Position numbers and translations under genes: made by a program | DNA from: Paeniglutamicibacter antarcticus | GTDB taxonomy: Bacteria > Actinomycetota > Actinomycetes > Actinomycetales > Micrococcaceae | NCBI RefSeq assembly: GCF_900010755.1 | Contig: NZ_CZJT01000056.1 | Location: 186,001-250,000, forward strand | DNA: 64,000 bases | Direction of reading: 5' to 3' | Part shown: positions 56,126 through 64,000 of the stretch, one piece after another | Numbering within the stretch: position 1 is the stretch's first letter | Layout: the number at the start of each line of letters is the position of its first letter | Notes under the pieces: generated by a model | Seen by the model: only the letters and a program-made list of their open reading frames with translations | Databases searched by the model: none | Told to the model about the DNA's origin: nothing

Positions 56126-56803
56126 TCACGCGGTGAGGTTACGCACGCCCGCGGCGGTGAGCACCGCGTCCACCGGCTGGTCAAACTCCTGAACGGGGAA
56201 AGACCCGGCCTCCATGAGCTCGTGCTCAAAGACCATGCTCAGTAGTTTGGGGGCGTGCTCGATGGTCCCAGCTGCCGCCAACGCGCTGGTCGCGGCGATG
56301 AACCTGTCGTAGTATCCGCCACCCTGGCCCAAGCGCTCCCCGCGCCCGTCAACCGCCTGCGCCGGCACCAACACCACATCAACCTCGCCCATCAGCGAGG
56401 CGCCAAAGCGCTCGCCCAGCGGCTCGTCGATCGGCGCGACGGAACTGCGGCCCATCGCAACCCCGGGGAACCAGCGCACCCAGGAGAGCTGCCGCTGCGG
56501 TTCGCATACCGGAACATACACCGTGTAACCGGCGGCATCCAGCGCCTGAAGCAGCTCGCCGGTCGGTGGCTCGGCCCCGTAGGACAGGAAACAGGTCAGC
56601 GTCTTGCGCGGTGCATGCTCGCCCAGCCAGTGAAGCAGGTGCCCGGCCATGGCAGCGGCCTGCCGGTCTCGTTCCACGGCGCCCAGTTCCCGCCGCTTGG
56701 CCCGCAATACCCCGCGGATGAGGTCCTTGGGTGCGTCGGCGGCGGTTTTGTTGGCGGCATCGGCAGACCCGCTGCGGGGCACCTCAAGGGGATTCTCGTT
56801 CAC
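56126..56803 (-). CDS. 5-formyltetrahydrofolate cyclo-ligase
   Basis: The enzyme converts 5-formyl-THF with ATP to 5,10-methenyl-THF. The signature LGQGGGYYDRF is present near residue 165, with the substrate region VLVPAQAVDGRGERLG before it and LLSYGAE-type and phosphate-binding residues earlier. The start GTG 56803 stands 7 bases after a TACACT box on the same strand, which suggests leaderless reading. GTG 56809 is an alternative, and the frame remains open to 56932. Confidence 0.93.
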   Translation of the reverse strand: MNENPLEVPRSGSADAANKTAADAPKDLIRGVLRAKRRELGAVERDRQAAAMAGHLLHWLGEHAPRKTLTCFLSYGAEPPTGELLQALDAAGYTVYVPVCEPQRQLSWVRWFPGVAMGRSSVAPIDEPLGERFGASLMGEVDVVLVPAQAVDGRGERLGQGGGYYDRFIAATSALAAAGTIEHAPKLLSMVFEHELMEAGSFPVQEFDQPVDAVLTAAGVRNLTA

Positions 56804-56816
56804 GTTCACCAGTGTA
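56801..56816 (-). promoter_or_regulatory. Leaderless-type promoter of the cyclo-ligase gene
   Basis: On the minus strand TACACT (56811-56816) is followed by 7 bases and GTG 56803. The divergent acetyltransferase has its own similar box. Confidence 0.45.
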
Positions 56817-56893
56817 GGACGCCCGCCGCCCGCTGCGCCCCACACCGTGCTCGCCGGGTCGCCCGCGCTGACCGGGAAGCGGGCCCGACTGGC

Positions 56894-56907
56894 TAGGATG
56901 AGGTATG
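56894..56907 (+). promoter_or_regulatory. Leaderless-type promoter of the acetyltransferase gene
   Basis: TAGGAT (56894-56899) is followed by 5 bases and ATG 56905. The GAGGT between them is too near the start to be a good ribosome site. Confidence 0.5.
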
Positions 56908-57627
56908 CCCGATTTCGACCGCCATTGGCCAACCACAGTTCAGGGGCCGCACCTGATCCTGCGCCCCATGCGCCTGCGAGACAGGACCGAATGGAGCGCC
57001 CTGCGCCGGGCCAATGCCACGTGGTTGGCGCCTTGGGATGCGACGGTGCCCGACGGCGACGGCTACCCGGCCAACTTCGCTGCCATGGTCTCCAGCCAGA
57101 ACCGCGCCGCCCGCAACGGCCAGTGCCTGCCCTGGGCCATCACCTTGCCCGGCCCGTACGCCAAGCGCCCGCCGATGATCGGCCAGCTGACGGTGTCCTC
57201 CATCCAGTGGGGCGCCGCGCGCACCGGTTCCATCGGTTACTGGGTCGATGCAGGACATGCGGGGCGCGGCATCGTCCCGGAGGCCGTCGCGATGGCCACC
57301 GACCACTGTTTCAACCAGCTCGGGCTGCACCGCATCGAGATCAATATCCGTCCGGAAAACGGTCCCAGCCTCAGGGTGGTGCAAAAGCTTGGTTTCCGCG
57401 ACGAAGGGCTGCGCAAGAACTACCTGCACATCGACGGGGCGTGGGCTGATCACCGCACCTTCGCGCTGACCGCGGAGGAAATTCCCGGGGGGCTGCTCAA
57501 CCGCTGGAATGAGCGCCGCCACGATGCTGGCCCGGACTCCGTCCCCGGGGGAGGCCACAGGGGAGAGCCCATCGGAAACCCGGAAGGAAGCCAGCAGGGG
57601 ACCGGCGACGGCTACCAGCTAGGCTGA
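56905..57627 (+). CDS. RimJ/RimL-type GNAT acetyltransferase
   Basis: A GNAT domain (residues about 10-195) begins GPHLILRPMRLRDRTEW and has GYWVDAGHAGRGIVPEAVAM, the acetyl-CoA-binding Q/RxxGxG/A loop in GRGIVPEA. NIRPENGPSLRVVQKLGFRD follows, typical of RimJ enzymes that acetylate protein N-termini. The substrate is unknown. A polar tail of about 40 residues is extra. The gene is divergent from the folate cyclo-ligase gene. Confidence 0.92.
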   Translation: MPDFDRHWPTTVQGPHLILRPMRLRDRTEWSALRRANATWLAPWDATVPDGDGYPANFAAMVSSQNRAARNGQCLPWAITLPGPYAKRPPMIGQLTVSSIQWGAARTGSIGYWVDAGHAGRGIVPEAVAMATDHCFNQLGLHRIEINIRPENGPSLRVVQKLGFRDEGLRKNYLHIDGAWADHRTFALTAEEIPGGLLNRWNERRHDAGPDSVPGGGHRGEPIGNPEGSQQGTGDGYQLG

Positions 57628-57913
57628 AACCCCCGGCGGCCCCCGGATGACACCAAAGCACACCCAAAACACAGAATTATTACCTGTATTAACAGACACA
57701 CCGGGGTCGAATGCGCACGCTGCGGCACTTACCTGCTTAATGTTGTTTGACGTGGACGTTCCAAAAAGTCACTCATGCCAGTCGCCACCGGAAACGGGAG
57801 CTGCCGGCTTGGGCGCGCATCGCGAAGCCACCTGCTGATCAGTCCCGGGAGCGCATTGGTTCCCTCGGGCCAATCAGCACCAAGAAGTAGACGTCCACCG
57901 ACGGAGGAGCACC

Positions 57914-58744
57914 ATGGTACCGGCAGCACCCAAGGCTTCAGTCGTGTCCGGCTCACAGGGCCAGGCACCCTTGCGCGTTTATTATGACCGCGTGGCGATA
58001 GCACTGCTTGGCTGCCTCTCGATCCTTGCGCTCGTCGTTGGCGGCATCCTGGCACTTGCAGGAGTGCTCACCGGCTGGGTCCCGCTGATCGGGTTGCTGG
58101 TAGGCATTGGATCCTTTGCCTCGCTGCGCGCCCTGGCCGTGCGCGGCCGCCGGGCCAAGTTGCTGGCCCGCATGGAAGCAACCCGCAAGCTCGCCATGGA
58201 AACCACCGTGGAACCGGTCATCCAGGCTCCCCGGAAACAAACGCCTGTATTCGACGCACAGCCGGACTCCAACAAGCGCGCCCCGCGCCTGACGGTCCAG
58301 GAATTACGCGCAGAGGCCCTGCGCATCGCCGCCAAGGGTTCCCCGGTCCAGCGCCCCGAAGGTTGGGCACCCACCGAGGTCCCGCTGCCGCAGTACGTGG
58401 TGGCCAATGCTGCCCCGCGTCCGGTACCCGAGGCCCTGGTTCCTGCTGTCGAACCCAAGGCTTCGACCAACGCCACCCTGCGTGCCCAGGAAGCCAGCAA
58501 GCAATTGGCCAAGGAAATCCAGGCGGCCAGCGAATCCGCCAAGCAGGCCTCTTCGTCCGCGCAGCCGGAATCGGGTGAAAAGTCCACCGGTGAGAAGCCC
58601 GCCGCATCCATCGAGGTCATCGAGACCGTCGAGGCAGACGCCGCCGTGTCAGAGGCCGCAGCAGCAAAGGCCCGGGCCGAACGTGCTTCCCGCGACGGTT
58701 CGCGGATCAACCTCGACGATGTCATGCAGCGCCGCCGCGCCTGA
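57914..58744 (+). CDS. Hypothetical membrane protein with acidic tail
   Basis: Two close membrane helices (about residues 29-51 and 53-73) form a hairpin, followed by a basic stretch (RGRRAKLLARMEATRKLAME) and a long low-complexity Ala/Pro/Glu/Ser-rich region. The end reads SRINLDDVMQRRRA, a pattern I have seen at the end of similar Arthrobacter proteins. The role is unknown. GGAGGAG before ATG 57914 is a good ribosome site. The 57628-57913 gap before it holds an AT-rich piece, probably the promoter. Confidence 0.78.
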   Translation: MVPAAPKASVVSGSQGQAPLRVYYDRVAIALLGCLSILALVVGGILALAGVLTGWVPLIGLLVGIGSFASLRALAVRGRRAKLLARMEATRKLAMETTVEPVIQAPRKQTPVFDAQPDSNKRAPRLTVQELRAEALRIAAKGSPVQRPEGWAPTEVPLPQYVVANAAPRPVPEALVPAVEPKASTNATLRAQEASKQLAKEIQAASESAKQASSSAQPESGEKSTGEKPAASIEVIETVEADAAVSEAAAAKARAERASRDGSRINLDDVMQRRRA

Positions 58745-58746
58745 GC

Positions 58747-60174
58747 GTGCCGCCGCAGCATTCATCGTTTCCCATGTCACCGGGCAGCCACCAGCGGCCC
58801 GCGGGTGATCCTGCCCGCCCGGGCGAACCCTCCGCCAGCCACCAGCGCCGCGCCGCCACCGAACTTGCGGCCCTCGAACCTGCCATTGGCCCGCTGGTCA
58901 CCTTGCTTGGCGGCGCCATCGTCCCGGGCCACTGGGAGTACACCGAACACCGGCTGCGCCTGCAACACCGGCCCGGTGCCGGAATCAGTGCGCTGTACCG
59001 CACGCCGGCGGGTACCGGCTTTGCGCAGCTGGGGCTGAGCACCGAAACCATCCACGTCCCGGGTGCCGTATCGGTTCAGGTCAGTGGTGCTGCCGTGCTC
59101 GCCAACGCGGACGCGGGAACTCCCGCAGACCCGGCTCCAGTGACCGTCACCGGGTGGATCCACCCGCACGATCCCATGCTGCCGGCCCTTGCCGCCGCCG
59201 TTGACCAAGAACGGGTTGCCGCACTCTGGGGCCACGGCGAAATCCTGCAGTCCCTGCGCACCATCGCCTACCGGCCACTGCGCCGCGCTGTCATCGGCGC
59301 CACCTTCGTGACCCCGGGACCCTTGCGCATCGAACGCACAGTCTTCTTGAAGGTCGGCCGCGAACACGCAAGCACCGCCCTGTTGACGCGCCATCGACTC
59401 ATGGAAGGTTCGAGCATCCCGGTGCCCCGCGTGGTTGAACCGGAAATCCCAGGCCGCAGCGCCGGAATCGGCAGCGCAGGTATTCCGGGCATCGTCGCCC
59501 TCGAAGCGGCCCCGGGCGATGGCCTGGCGGCCGCGATTCGCGCCGCAGCCCAGTCAACCGGAACACAGAAAACCGGCGCGCAGCAGATCAGGCCACAGGA
59601 CTTCTTGGCCTTGCTTGATGCGTTGCCAGCAGCTGCCATGGACCTGGCGCCCCGCCGCGCGTGGACCGACGGTCTGGGCCGCTACCGGCAGGCAGCGGCC
59701 CTCGCGCTTCCAGGCCACGCCGGTCGCATCGAAACCCTCGTCGGGCGCATCGAACGCCATCTGGAAACCTCGGATCGCGGCCCCCGGGTGCCGACGCACG
59801 GGGATTTCTACGAGGCCAATATCCTCATGCTCAACGGGCGGATCAGCGCGTTGCTGGACCTGGACTCGCTGGGCCCCGGGTACCGGGTCGATGACCTCGC
59901 CTGCTTCCTGGGACACATGGCCATCCTGCCGAGCATCGGGGAGAAGAACCTGCCGGCGGTGGCAGCGCTCGAGGAATTCGGTGCTGCCTTTGAACACACG
60001 GTGGATCCCTTCGCCCTCTGGGCGCGTGCCGGCGCGGTGGCGCTGACCCTGGTGGCCGGGGCACGCACCGCGGGGGTCGATACCTGGGTTCCGGCTGCGG
60101 AGGCGCGACTGTGCGCGGCGGAAGCGCTGGTGGATCGGGCCGACGCCTGTGCTTCCGCCCGGACCAAAACCTGA
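58747..60174 (+). CDS. Phosphotransferase (APH/choline kinase fold) protein
   Basis: The C-terminal half has the catalytic HGDFYEANILM motif (His351, Asp353) and the metal-binding ALLDLDSLGPGYRVDDLACF, typical of aminoglycoside/choline kinase folds. The N-terminal 200 residues resemble the capping part of maltokinase-like proteins only loosely. The substrate is unknown, and antibiotic resistance should not be assumed. GTG 58747 starts two bases after the preceding stop, so both are probably one unit. Confidence 0.82.
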   Translation: MPPQHSSFPMSPGSHQRPAGDPARPGEPSASHQRRAATELAALEPAIGPLVTLLGGAIVPGHWEYTEHRLRLQHRPGAGISALYRTPAGTGFAQLGLSTETIHVPGAVSVQVSGAAVLANADAGTPADPAPVTVTGWIHPHDPMLPALAAAVDQERVAALWGHGEILQSLRTIAYRPLRRAVIGATFVTPGPLRIERTVFLKVGREHASTALLTRHRLMEGSSIPVPRVVEPEIPGRSAGIGSAGIPGIVALEAAPGDGLAAAIRAAAQSTGTQKTGAQQIRPQDFLALLDALPAAAMDLAPRRAWTDGLGRYRQAAALALPGHAGRIETLVGRIERHLETSDRGPRVPTHGDFYEANILMLNGRISALLDLDSLGPGYRVDDLACFLGHMAILPSIGEKNLPAVAALEEFGAAFEHTVDPFALWARAGAVALTLVAGARTAGVDTWVPAAEARLCAAEALVDRADACASARTKT

Positions 60175-60205
60175 TTCAGCAAGCTTGATTCAGCAAGCCT
60201 GAATC
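60172..60205 (+). repeat. Two tandem 13-base repeats with small hairpin
   Basis: TGATTCAGCAAGC occurs at 60172-60184 and again at 60186-60198. The second copy with CTGAATC (60199-60205) can form a 7-bp hairpin. It covers the stop codon of the kinase-like gene and may help end transcription. Confidence 0.6.
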
Positions 60206-60251
60206 GACACGCCTGATGCAACCGGCCGCAGGACTGAATCCAGTGCCGGAG

Positions 60252-60755
60252 CTAGTCCAGCGGTTCCTCGGGAACCGGTCCGCCGTGGCCCTTGTGGTGG
60301 CCGAAGACCAGCGTCGTTTCGGTGTGCCCGACGGATTCGTCGGTGGCAAGGTAGTCAAGCACCCAGTCGCGCAGCGCCTCGGTGGAGCTCACGGCAATAT
60401 GCAGCAGGTAGTCGGTGGCGCCCGAGACGTGGAAGAAGGACAGCACCTCCGGCAGCATCGGCATCTTTTCGGTGAACCTGTCGATCTGCACCCGGTCGTG
60501 GACACGCAGGCGCACCGAAATCAGTGCCTGCACGCTGCGGCCCACCGCCGGCAGGCTCACCTCTGCGTGGTAGCCGGTGAGCACCCCGCGCTCCACCAGT
60601 GAGCGGGTGCGCAGCAGCGCCGTCGACGGGGCGATGCCCGTGCGATGGGCGAGCATGGCGTTACTTATGCGCGCGTCATTGACTAATTCCTGAATAATTC
60701 GACGGTCAACCGCGTCAAGTTCAGCTGGAAGTTGCGGAGAGTGAGTGAAGGCCAT
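60252..60755 (-). CDS. Lrp/AsnC family transcriptional regulator
   Basis: The N-terminal winged helix-turn-helix is clear (LDAVDRRIIQELVNDARISN, then LAHRTGIAPSTALLRTRSLV). The C-terminal RAM ligand-binding domain has VSGATDYLLHIAV. The 167-residue length is typical. Such regulators respond to amino acids and often control a neighbour; the divergent Nudix-OpuAC genes and the nearby AlaA aminotransferase are candidate targets. Confidence 0.94.
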   Translation of the reverse strand: MAFTHSPQLPAELDAVDRRIIQELVNDARISNAMLAHRTGIAPSTALLRTRSLVERGVLTGYHAEVSLPAVGRSVQALISVRLRVHDRVQIDRFTEKMPMLPEVLSFFHVSGATDYLLHIAVSSTEALRDWVLDYLATDESVGHTETTLVFGHHKGHGGPVPEEPLD

Positions 60756-60822
60756 GCAGATATTCCATCACAGTTGACGCGGCTTTGGGGCGGTTGCCGC
60801 CAAGGAAGCGGCGCCCACGCCA

Positions 60823-60837
60823 TAAACTGGTTTCATG
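60823..60837 (+). promoter_or_regulatory. Leaderless-type promoter of the Nudix gene
   Basis: TAAACT (60823-60828), 6 bases, then ATG 60835, without a ribosome site between. It lies in the 79-base region shared with the divergent Lrp gene. Confidence 0.5.
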
Positions 60838-61356
60838 ACTAACACCCCAAGCGCCGGTCTGCGTGAGTTTGAGACCCGGCTTGCCGCCTATTGCGTCGTG
60901 GTCCAAGACGGCCACATCCTGCTAGCCCTGTGGGACATGCGCGATCGCCAAGCGGACTTTGTGCCGCGTTGGACGCTGCCCGGCGGGGGAGTGGAGCTCG
61001 GTGAATCCATCGAGGCGGGTGCGGTGCGCGAGGTCGAAGAGGAAACCGGATACACAGTTGAAATCGGTGACCTGTTGGGTGTTGATTCCGGGCTGATCCC
61101 CGCCCACAAACGCTTCGGCGCCACCGAGCTGCCCCTGCAGACGGTTGCTGTTGTTTACACCGCCGCTGTCACTGGAGGGGAACTGCGCTTTGAAACCGCC
61201 GGCACCACCAGCGAAGCTGCTTGGTTCCCGCTGGATGCGATTTCTTCGCTGAACCGCACGGACCGCGTTGATGAAGCCATCGCACTTCACCACGCCAACT
61301 GCCAGCAGAACGGGAATGGCCAGCAAAACCAGGCCGGTCAGGAAGACGCCAAATGA
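60835..61356 (+). CDS. Nudix hydrolase
   Basis: The Nudix box is complete: Gly51, Glu57, Arg65-Glu66, Glu69-Glu70 and Gly72 in the stretch around GVELGESIEAGAVREVEEET. Such enzymes hydrolyse nucleoside diphosphate derivatives; the exact substrate cannot be told. The C-terminal 20 residues are Gln/Asn-rich and probably disordered. The stop overlaps the start of the lipoprotein gene (ATGA). Confidence 0.94.
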   Translation: MTNTPSAGLREFETRLAAYCVVVQDGHILLALWDMRDRQADFVPRWTLPGGGVELGESIEAGAVREVEEETGYTVEIGDLLGVDSGLIPAHKRFGATELPLQTVAVVYTAAVTGGELRFETAGTTSEAAWFPLDAISSLNRTDRVDEAIALHHANCQQNGNGQQNQAGQEDAK

Positions 61357-62393
61357 CCCCGCGGCACCCCCGGAACACCCGTGTCCAAAATGCCCGCCGC
61401 GCCATGGCACCCGGCATGGCAGCCGCCGTGGCGGCACTTTGCTGTGGCGCACTGCTGTTGGCCGGCTGCACCGCAAAGCCGCAGGTGCAGGCCTCGCAAA
61501 GCGCCACCGAGCGCCAGCTGGTCTTCGCCCATGCCGAGGACGCCACCTCCACGGCCTTGGCCGGCGTCTATGTAGGGATGCTCGACGCCGCGGGAATCAA
61601 GGCCACGGTGGGGAACCCGGTGCCAGACCCTGTCGCTGAGGTCCTGGCCGGAAAGGCCGACGTGGCCATCGCCGGCACCGGCGATCTGCTCACCGCCCTG
61701 CAAAAAATCCCCGGCAACGAACCGAGCCCCGCACCGACGTCCGCGGATCCAAACGCACCGGGTGGCCAGGGCACGGGGTCCACCGGGGCCGGGAACAAGC
61801 CGTTGACCGCTGACCAAACGCTCAAGGCGTTGCGCGAACTCAAGCTCGGGGACTATGCCCTGCTGGATCCGGCCGAGGCATACCGCACGGGAACCCTGAT
61901 CACCACCGCAGCCACCAGCGCCGGCAAGGACCTCAATGCGCTGGCCCAGCTGCCGGCGCTGTGCCCGGAGCTTGTCTTCGGGGTTCCCGATGCGCTGAAC
62001 GCTGGATTGCTGCCGGAGCTGCAGGACAGCTACAACTGCATTCCCGCCAGGGTGCTGCCCGTGGAGCCAACCAGCAAGGCCCCGGTGTCGGCGTTGATCG
62101 GCAACCAGGTCCAGGTGCTTGCCACCACCGCGGAGAATGCGGGCATCAACGACAACGGCCTGGTCACCATCAACGATGCACAGCAGCTATTCCCCCCGCA
62201 GGTGCTCACGCCGCTGATCACCACCCGTGAAATCGGCCAGGACGCCATCGACGCCATCAACAAGGTCAGTGGCGCGCTCAAGCAGGTGGACCTCATCGGC
62301 CTGAACCGGGCGGTGACAGGAAGCGACGCGCTGGCCCCGGACAAGGCCGCCGCCGACTGGCTCATCGACAAGTCCCTGGTGGCCAAGCCCTAA
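61353..62393 (+). CDS. OpuAC-like substrate-binding lipoprotein
   Basis: A signal peptide ends in the lipobox LLLAGC (Cys at about residue 39), so the mature protein is membrane-anchored outside. The rest resembles the OpuAC/ProX glycine-betaine-binding family, with LVFGVPDALN and a final DAIDAINKVSGALKQVDLIG segment. A Pro/Gly/Thr-rich insertion lies at about residues 120-150. No permease or ATPase is next to it, so transport function is uncertain. It is coupled to the Nudix gene. Confidence 0.8.
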   Translation: MTPRHPRNTRVQNARRAMAPGMAAAVAALCCGALLLAGCTAKPQVQASQSATERQLVFAHAEDATSTALAGVYVGMLDAAGIKATVGNPVPDPVAEVLAGKADVAIAGTGDLLTALQKIPGNEPSPAPTSADPNAPGGQGTGSTGAGNKPLTADQTLKALRELKLGDYALLDPAEAYRTGTLITTAATSAGKDLNALAQLPALCPELVFGVPDALNAGLLPELQDSYNCIPARVLPVEPTSKAPVSALIGNQVQVLATTAENAGINDNGLVTINDAQQLFPPQVLTPLITTREIGQDAIDAINKVSGALKQVDLIGLNRAVTGSDALAPDKAAADWLIDKSLVAKP

Positions 62394-62508
62394 ACCTACG
62401 TAGTTCCGCAAACCCGCGTCACCGGGTCGCATGGCCCGACCAACATGTCGCAACTATGTCTTCCGCCCCGCGTTGTCTTGATCACATTCGTCCACGTCGC
62501 ACGCGCCC

Positions 62509-62522
62509 TATGAGAAAGTATG
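62509..62522 (+). promoter_or_regulatory. Leaderless-type promoter of the alaA gene
   Basis: TATGAG (62509-62514), 5 bases and ATG 62520. The intervening AAAGT is a poor ribosome site. Confidence 0.4.
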
Positions 62523-63755
62523 AGCATGCCAGAATTCAAGCAGTCCACCAAGCTCCACAACGTCCTCTACGACATCCGTGGACCGCTGCTCGAACACGCC
62601 CAGCGCATGGAGGCCGAGGGCCACCGGATCCTGAAGCTGAATATCGGCAACCCGGCACCCTTCGGTTTCGAGGCACCGGATGCGATCCTGGTGGACATGA
62701 TGCGCAACCTGCCGATAGCCCAGGGCTACTCGGACTCGCGCGGCATCTTCTCCGCGCGCACCGCGGTCTCGCAGTACTACCAGACCCGCGGCATCCAGAC
62801 CATCGGCGTCGATGACATCTACCTGGGCAACGGCGTCTCGGAGCTGATCACGCTGTCCCTGAACGCACTGCTTAACAACGGCGACGAGGTGCTGATCCCC
62901 GCGCCGGACTACCCGCTGTGGACCGCCTCGGTGTCGCTGGCCGGGGGCACCCCGGTGCACTACCTGAACGTCGAGGAAGAAGGCTGGCTGCCGGACCTTC
63001 AGGACATGGAATCGAAGATCACTCCGCGCACCAAGGGCGTGGTGATCATCAACCCGAACAACCCCACCGGAGCTGTCTACCCGAAGGAAACCCTCGAGGG
63101 GATCCTGGAGCTGGCGCGCAAGCACAACCTGGTGGTGTTCTCCGATGAGATCTACGAGAAGATCCTCTACGACGAGGCCGAGCACATCAACACCGCCGCC
63201 CTGTGCGACGACGTGCTGATCCTGACCTTCTCCGGGTTGTCCAAGGCCTACCGGGTTTGCGGGTTCCGCTCCGGCTGGATGGCCATCTCCGGGCCCAAGC
63301 ACGCGGCCGGGGATTACATTGAGGGCATCAACCTGCTCACCAACATGCGCTTGTGCGCCAACGTGCCTGGCCAGCACGCCATCCAGACGGCGCTGGGCGG
63401 CTACCAGTCGATCAACGACCTGATCCTGCCCGGTGGGCGCCTGAAGGAACAGCGCGACACCGCCTTCACCCTGCTCAATGACATCCCTGGTGTCTCGGTG
63501 CAGCAGGCCAAGGGTGCGCTGTACCTGTTCCCGAAGCTCGATCCCGAGGTCTACCCGATCCGCTCCGACGAGGCCTTCGCCCTGGAGCTGCTCAAGCAGC
63601 AGAAGCTGCTGGTCTCCCACGGCACCGCGTTCAACTGGATCGCCCCGGACCACTTCCGCCTGGTGACCCTGCCGGCGGTGCGGGACATCACCGACGCGGT
63701 GGGTCGCATCGCCGAGTTCCTCGAAGGCCTGCGCGAGGGCAAGACCTCGGTCTAG
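62520..63755 (+). CDS. alaA: Alanine-synthesising aminotransferase AlaA
   Basis: A class I/II PLP-dependent aminotransferase that makes alanine from pyruvate and glutamate. The start KLHNVLYDIRGPLLEHAQRM, NIGNPAPFGFEAPD and INPNNPTGAVYPKE closely follow E. coli AlaA as I remember it. The PLP-binding Lys242 lies in FSGLSKAYRVCGFRSGWM. The 411-residue length is normal. ATG 62520 or 62526 may be used. A terminator follows. Confidence 0.93.
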   Translation: MSMPEFKQSTKLHNVLYDIRGPLLEHAQRMEAEGHRILKLNIGNPAPFGFEAPDAILVDMMRNLPIAQGYSDSRGIFSARTAVSQYYQTRGIQTIGVDDIYLGNGVSELITLSLNALLNNGDEVLIPAPDYPLWTASVSLAGGTPVHYLNVEEEGWLPDLQDMESKITPRTKGVVIINPNNPTGAVYPKETLEGILELARKHNLVVFSDEIYEKILYDEAEHINTAALCDDVLILTFSGLSKAYRVCGFRSGWMAISGPKHAAGDYIEGINLLTNMRLCANVPGQHAIQTALGGYQSINDLILPGGRLKEQRDTAFTLLNDIPGVSVQQAKGALYLFPKLDPEVYPIRSDEAFALELLKQQKLLVSHGTAFNWIAPDHFRLVTLPAVRDITDAVGRIAEFLEGLREGKTSV

Positions 63756-63806
63756 CAGTTACAACTAGTACCAACCAGTAGTGTCCGGCCGGCAACGGCC
63801 AGCAAC

Positions 63807-63863
63807 ACGGGGCTGCACCCCCCTTCACCACGAAACGTGAAGAGGGCGTGCGGCCCCGTTTTT
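63807..63863 (+). terminator. alaA terminator
   Basis: An outer stem (63807-63818 with 63848-63859, one mismatch) and an inner stem (63821-63828 with 63837-63846, small bulge), followed by TTTTT. The remaining bases to 64000 show no convincing gene. Confidence 0.85.
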
Positions 63864-64000
63864 CGTCCCCGGTCCATGCGCTGTTTGGATGCCCGACGCC
63901 AGAATGCTCGATGCTCAGTTTTCCGATGAAGGTGCAGTGTTTTGCCCCAGGGGTGTGGCTGGTTCGGTTTGCTCGCCGGGGGAGCAGCAATCGCATCCGT

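Noticed and set aside
58747..60174. Antibiotic resistance kinase
   Set aside because: The APH fold is shared by many metabolic kinases, and there is no resistance context.

Overview
The window looks like a chromosomal piece of a high-GC Gram-positive actinobacterium, most likely an Arthrobacter-type member of the Micrococcaceae (Arthrobacter or Paeniglutamicibacter sensu lato). The evidence is high GC with GC-rich third codon positions, frequent GTG starts, a CIRCE-controlled groES-groEL1 pair with a His-rich GroEL tail, separate guaB and guaB3 genes, SURF1, DUF3817 and DUF222-HNH genes, and several apparently leaderless starts. The genus is an inference; no rRNA gene is present.

Region 1 (1-25418) is one large flagellar cluster: fliD (partial), fliS, a FliT-like ORF, flgB, flgC, fliE, fliF, fliG, fliH, fliI, fliJ, an NlpC/P60 peptidase, fliK, flgD, flgE, flbD, motA, motB, then fliM, fliN/Y, fliO, fliP, fliQ, fliR, flhB, flhA, an FlhF-like gene and csrA. 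Most genes overlap by 1-4 bases. Three promoters of the same FliA/WhiG type (TAAC-N15-CCGA core) precede flgB, flbD and fliM, so transcription seems to be reset at each break. Between motB and fliM, where fliL often sits, there is an 869-residue secreted CAP-domain repeat protein on the opposite strand with its own promoter. Other oddities are an FlhF-like protein without a P-loop, FlhB with NPVH instead of NPTH, and a FliM without the usual CheY-binding start.

Region 2 (25419-27650) holds groES-groEL under CIRCE control. Region 3 (27691-37346) is accessory and patchy. It has an OafA-type acyltransferase, a small segment bracketed by two imperfect repeats with two hypothetical genes, a Tat-exported GHL10 glycoside hydrolase-like protein, a duplicated membrane protein, a DUF6308-like gene, and a membrane-GAF gene followed by two tiny basic-protein genes. 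After these comes about 0.8 kb of short, uncertain ORFs.

Region 4 (37347-64000) is largely housekeeping: the guanylate genes guaB, guaB3 and guaA, interspersed with DUF427, methyltransferase, BtrH-like, PTS EIIA-like, SURF1, DUF3817 and DUF222-HNH genes. Next are a very large helicase-like protein with a degenerate Walker A, a SAF protein, an FmdB-type zinc ribbon, 5-formyl-THF cyclo-ligase, a RimJ-like acetyltransferase, an aminoglycoside-kinase-fold protein, an Lrp regulator, a Nudix hydrolase, an OpuAC-like lipoprotein and AlaA aminotransferase. No tRNA, rRNA, CRISPR array, transposase or prophage gene was recognised.
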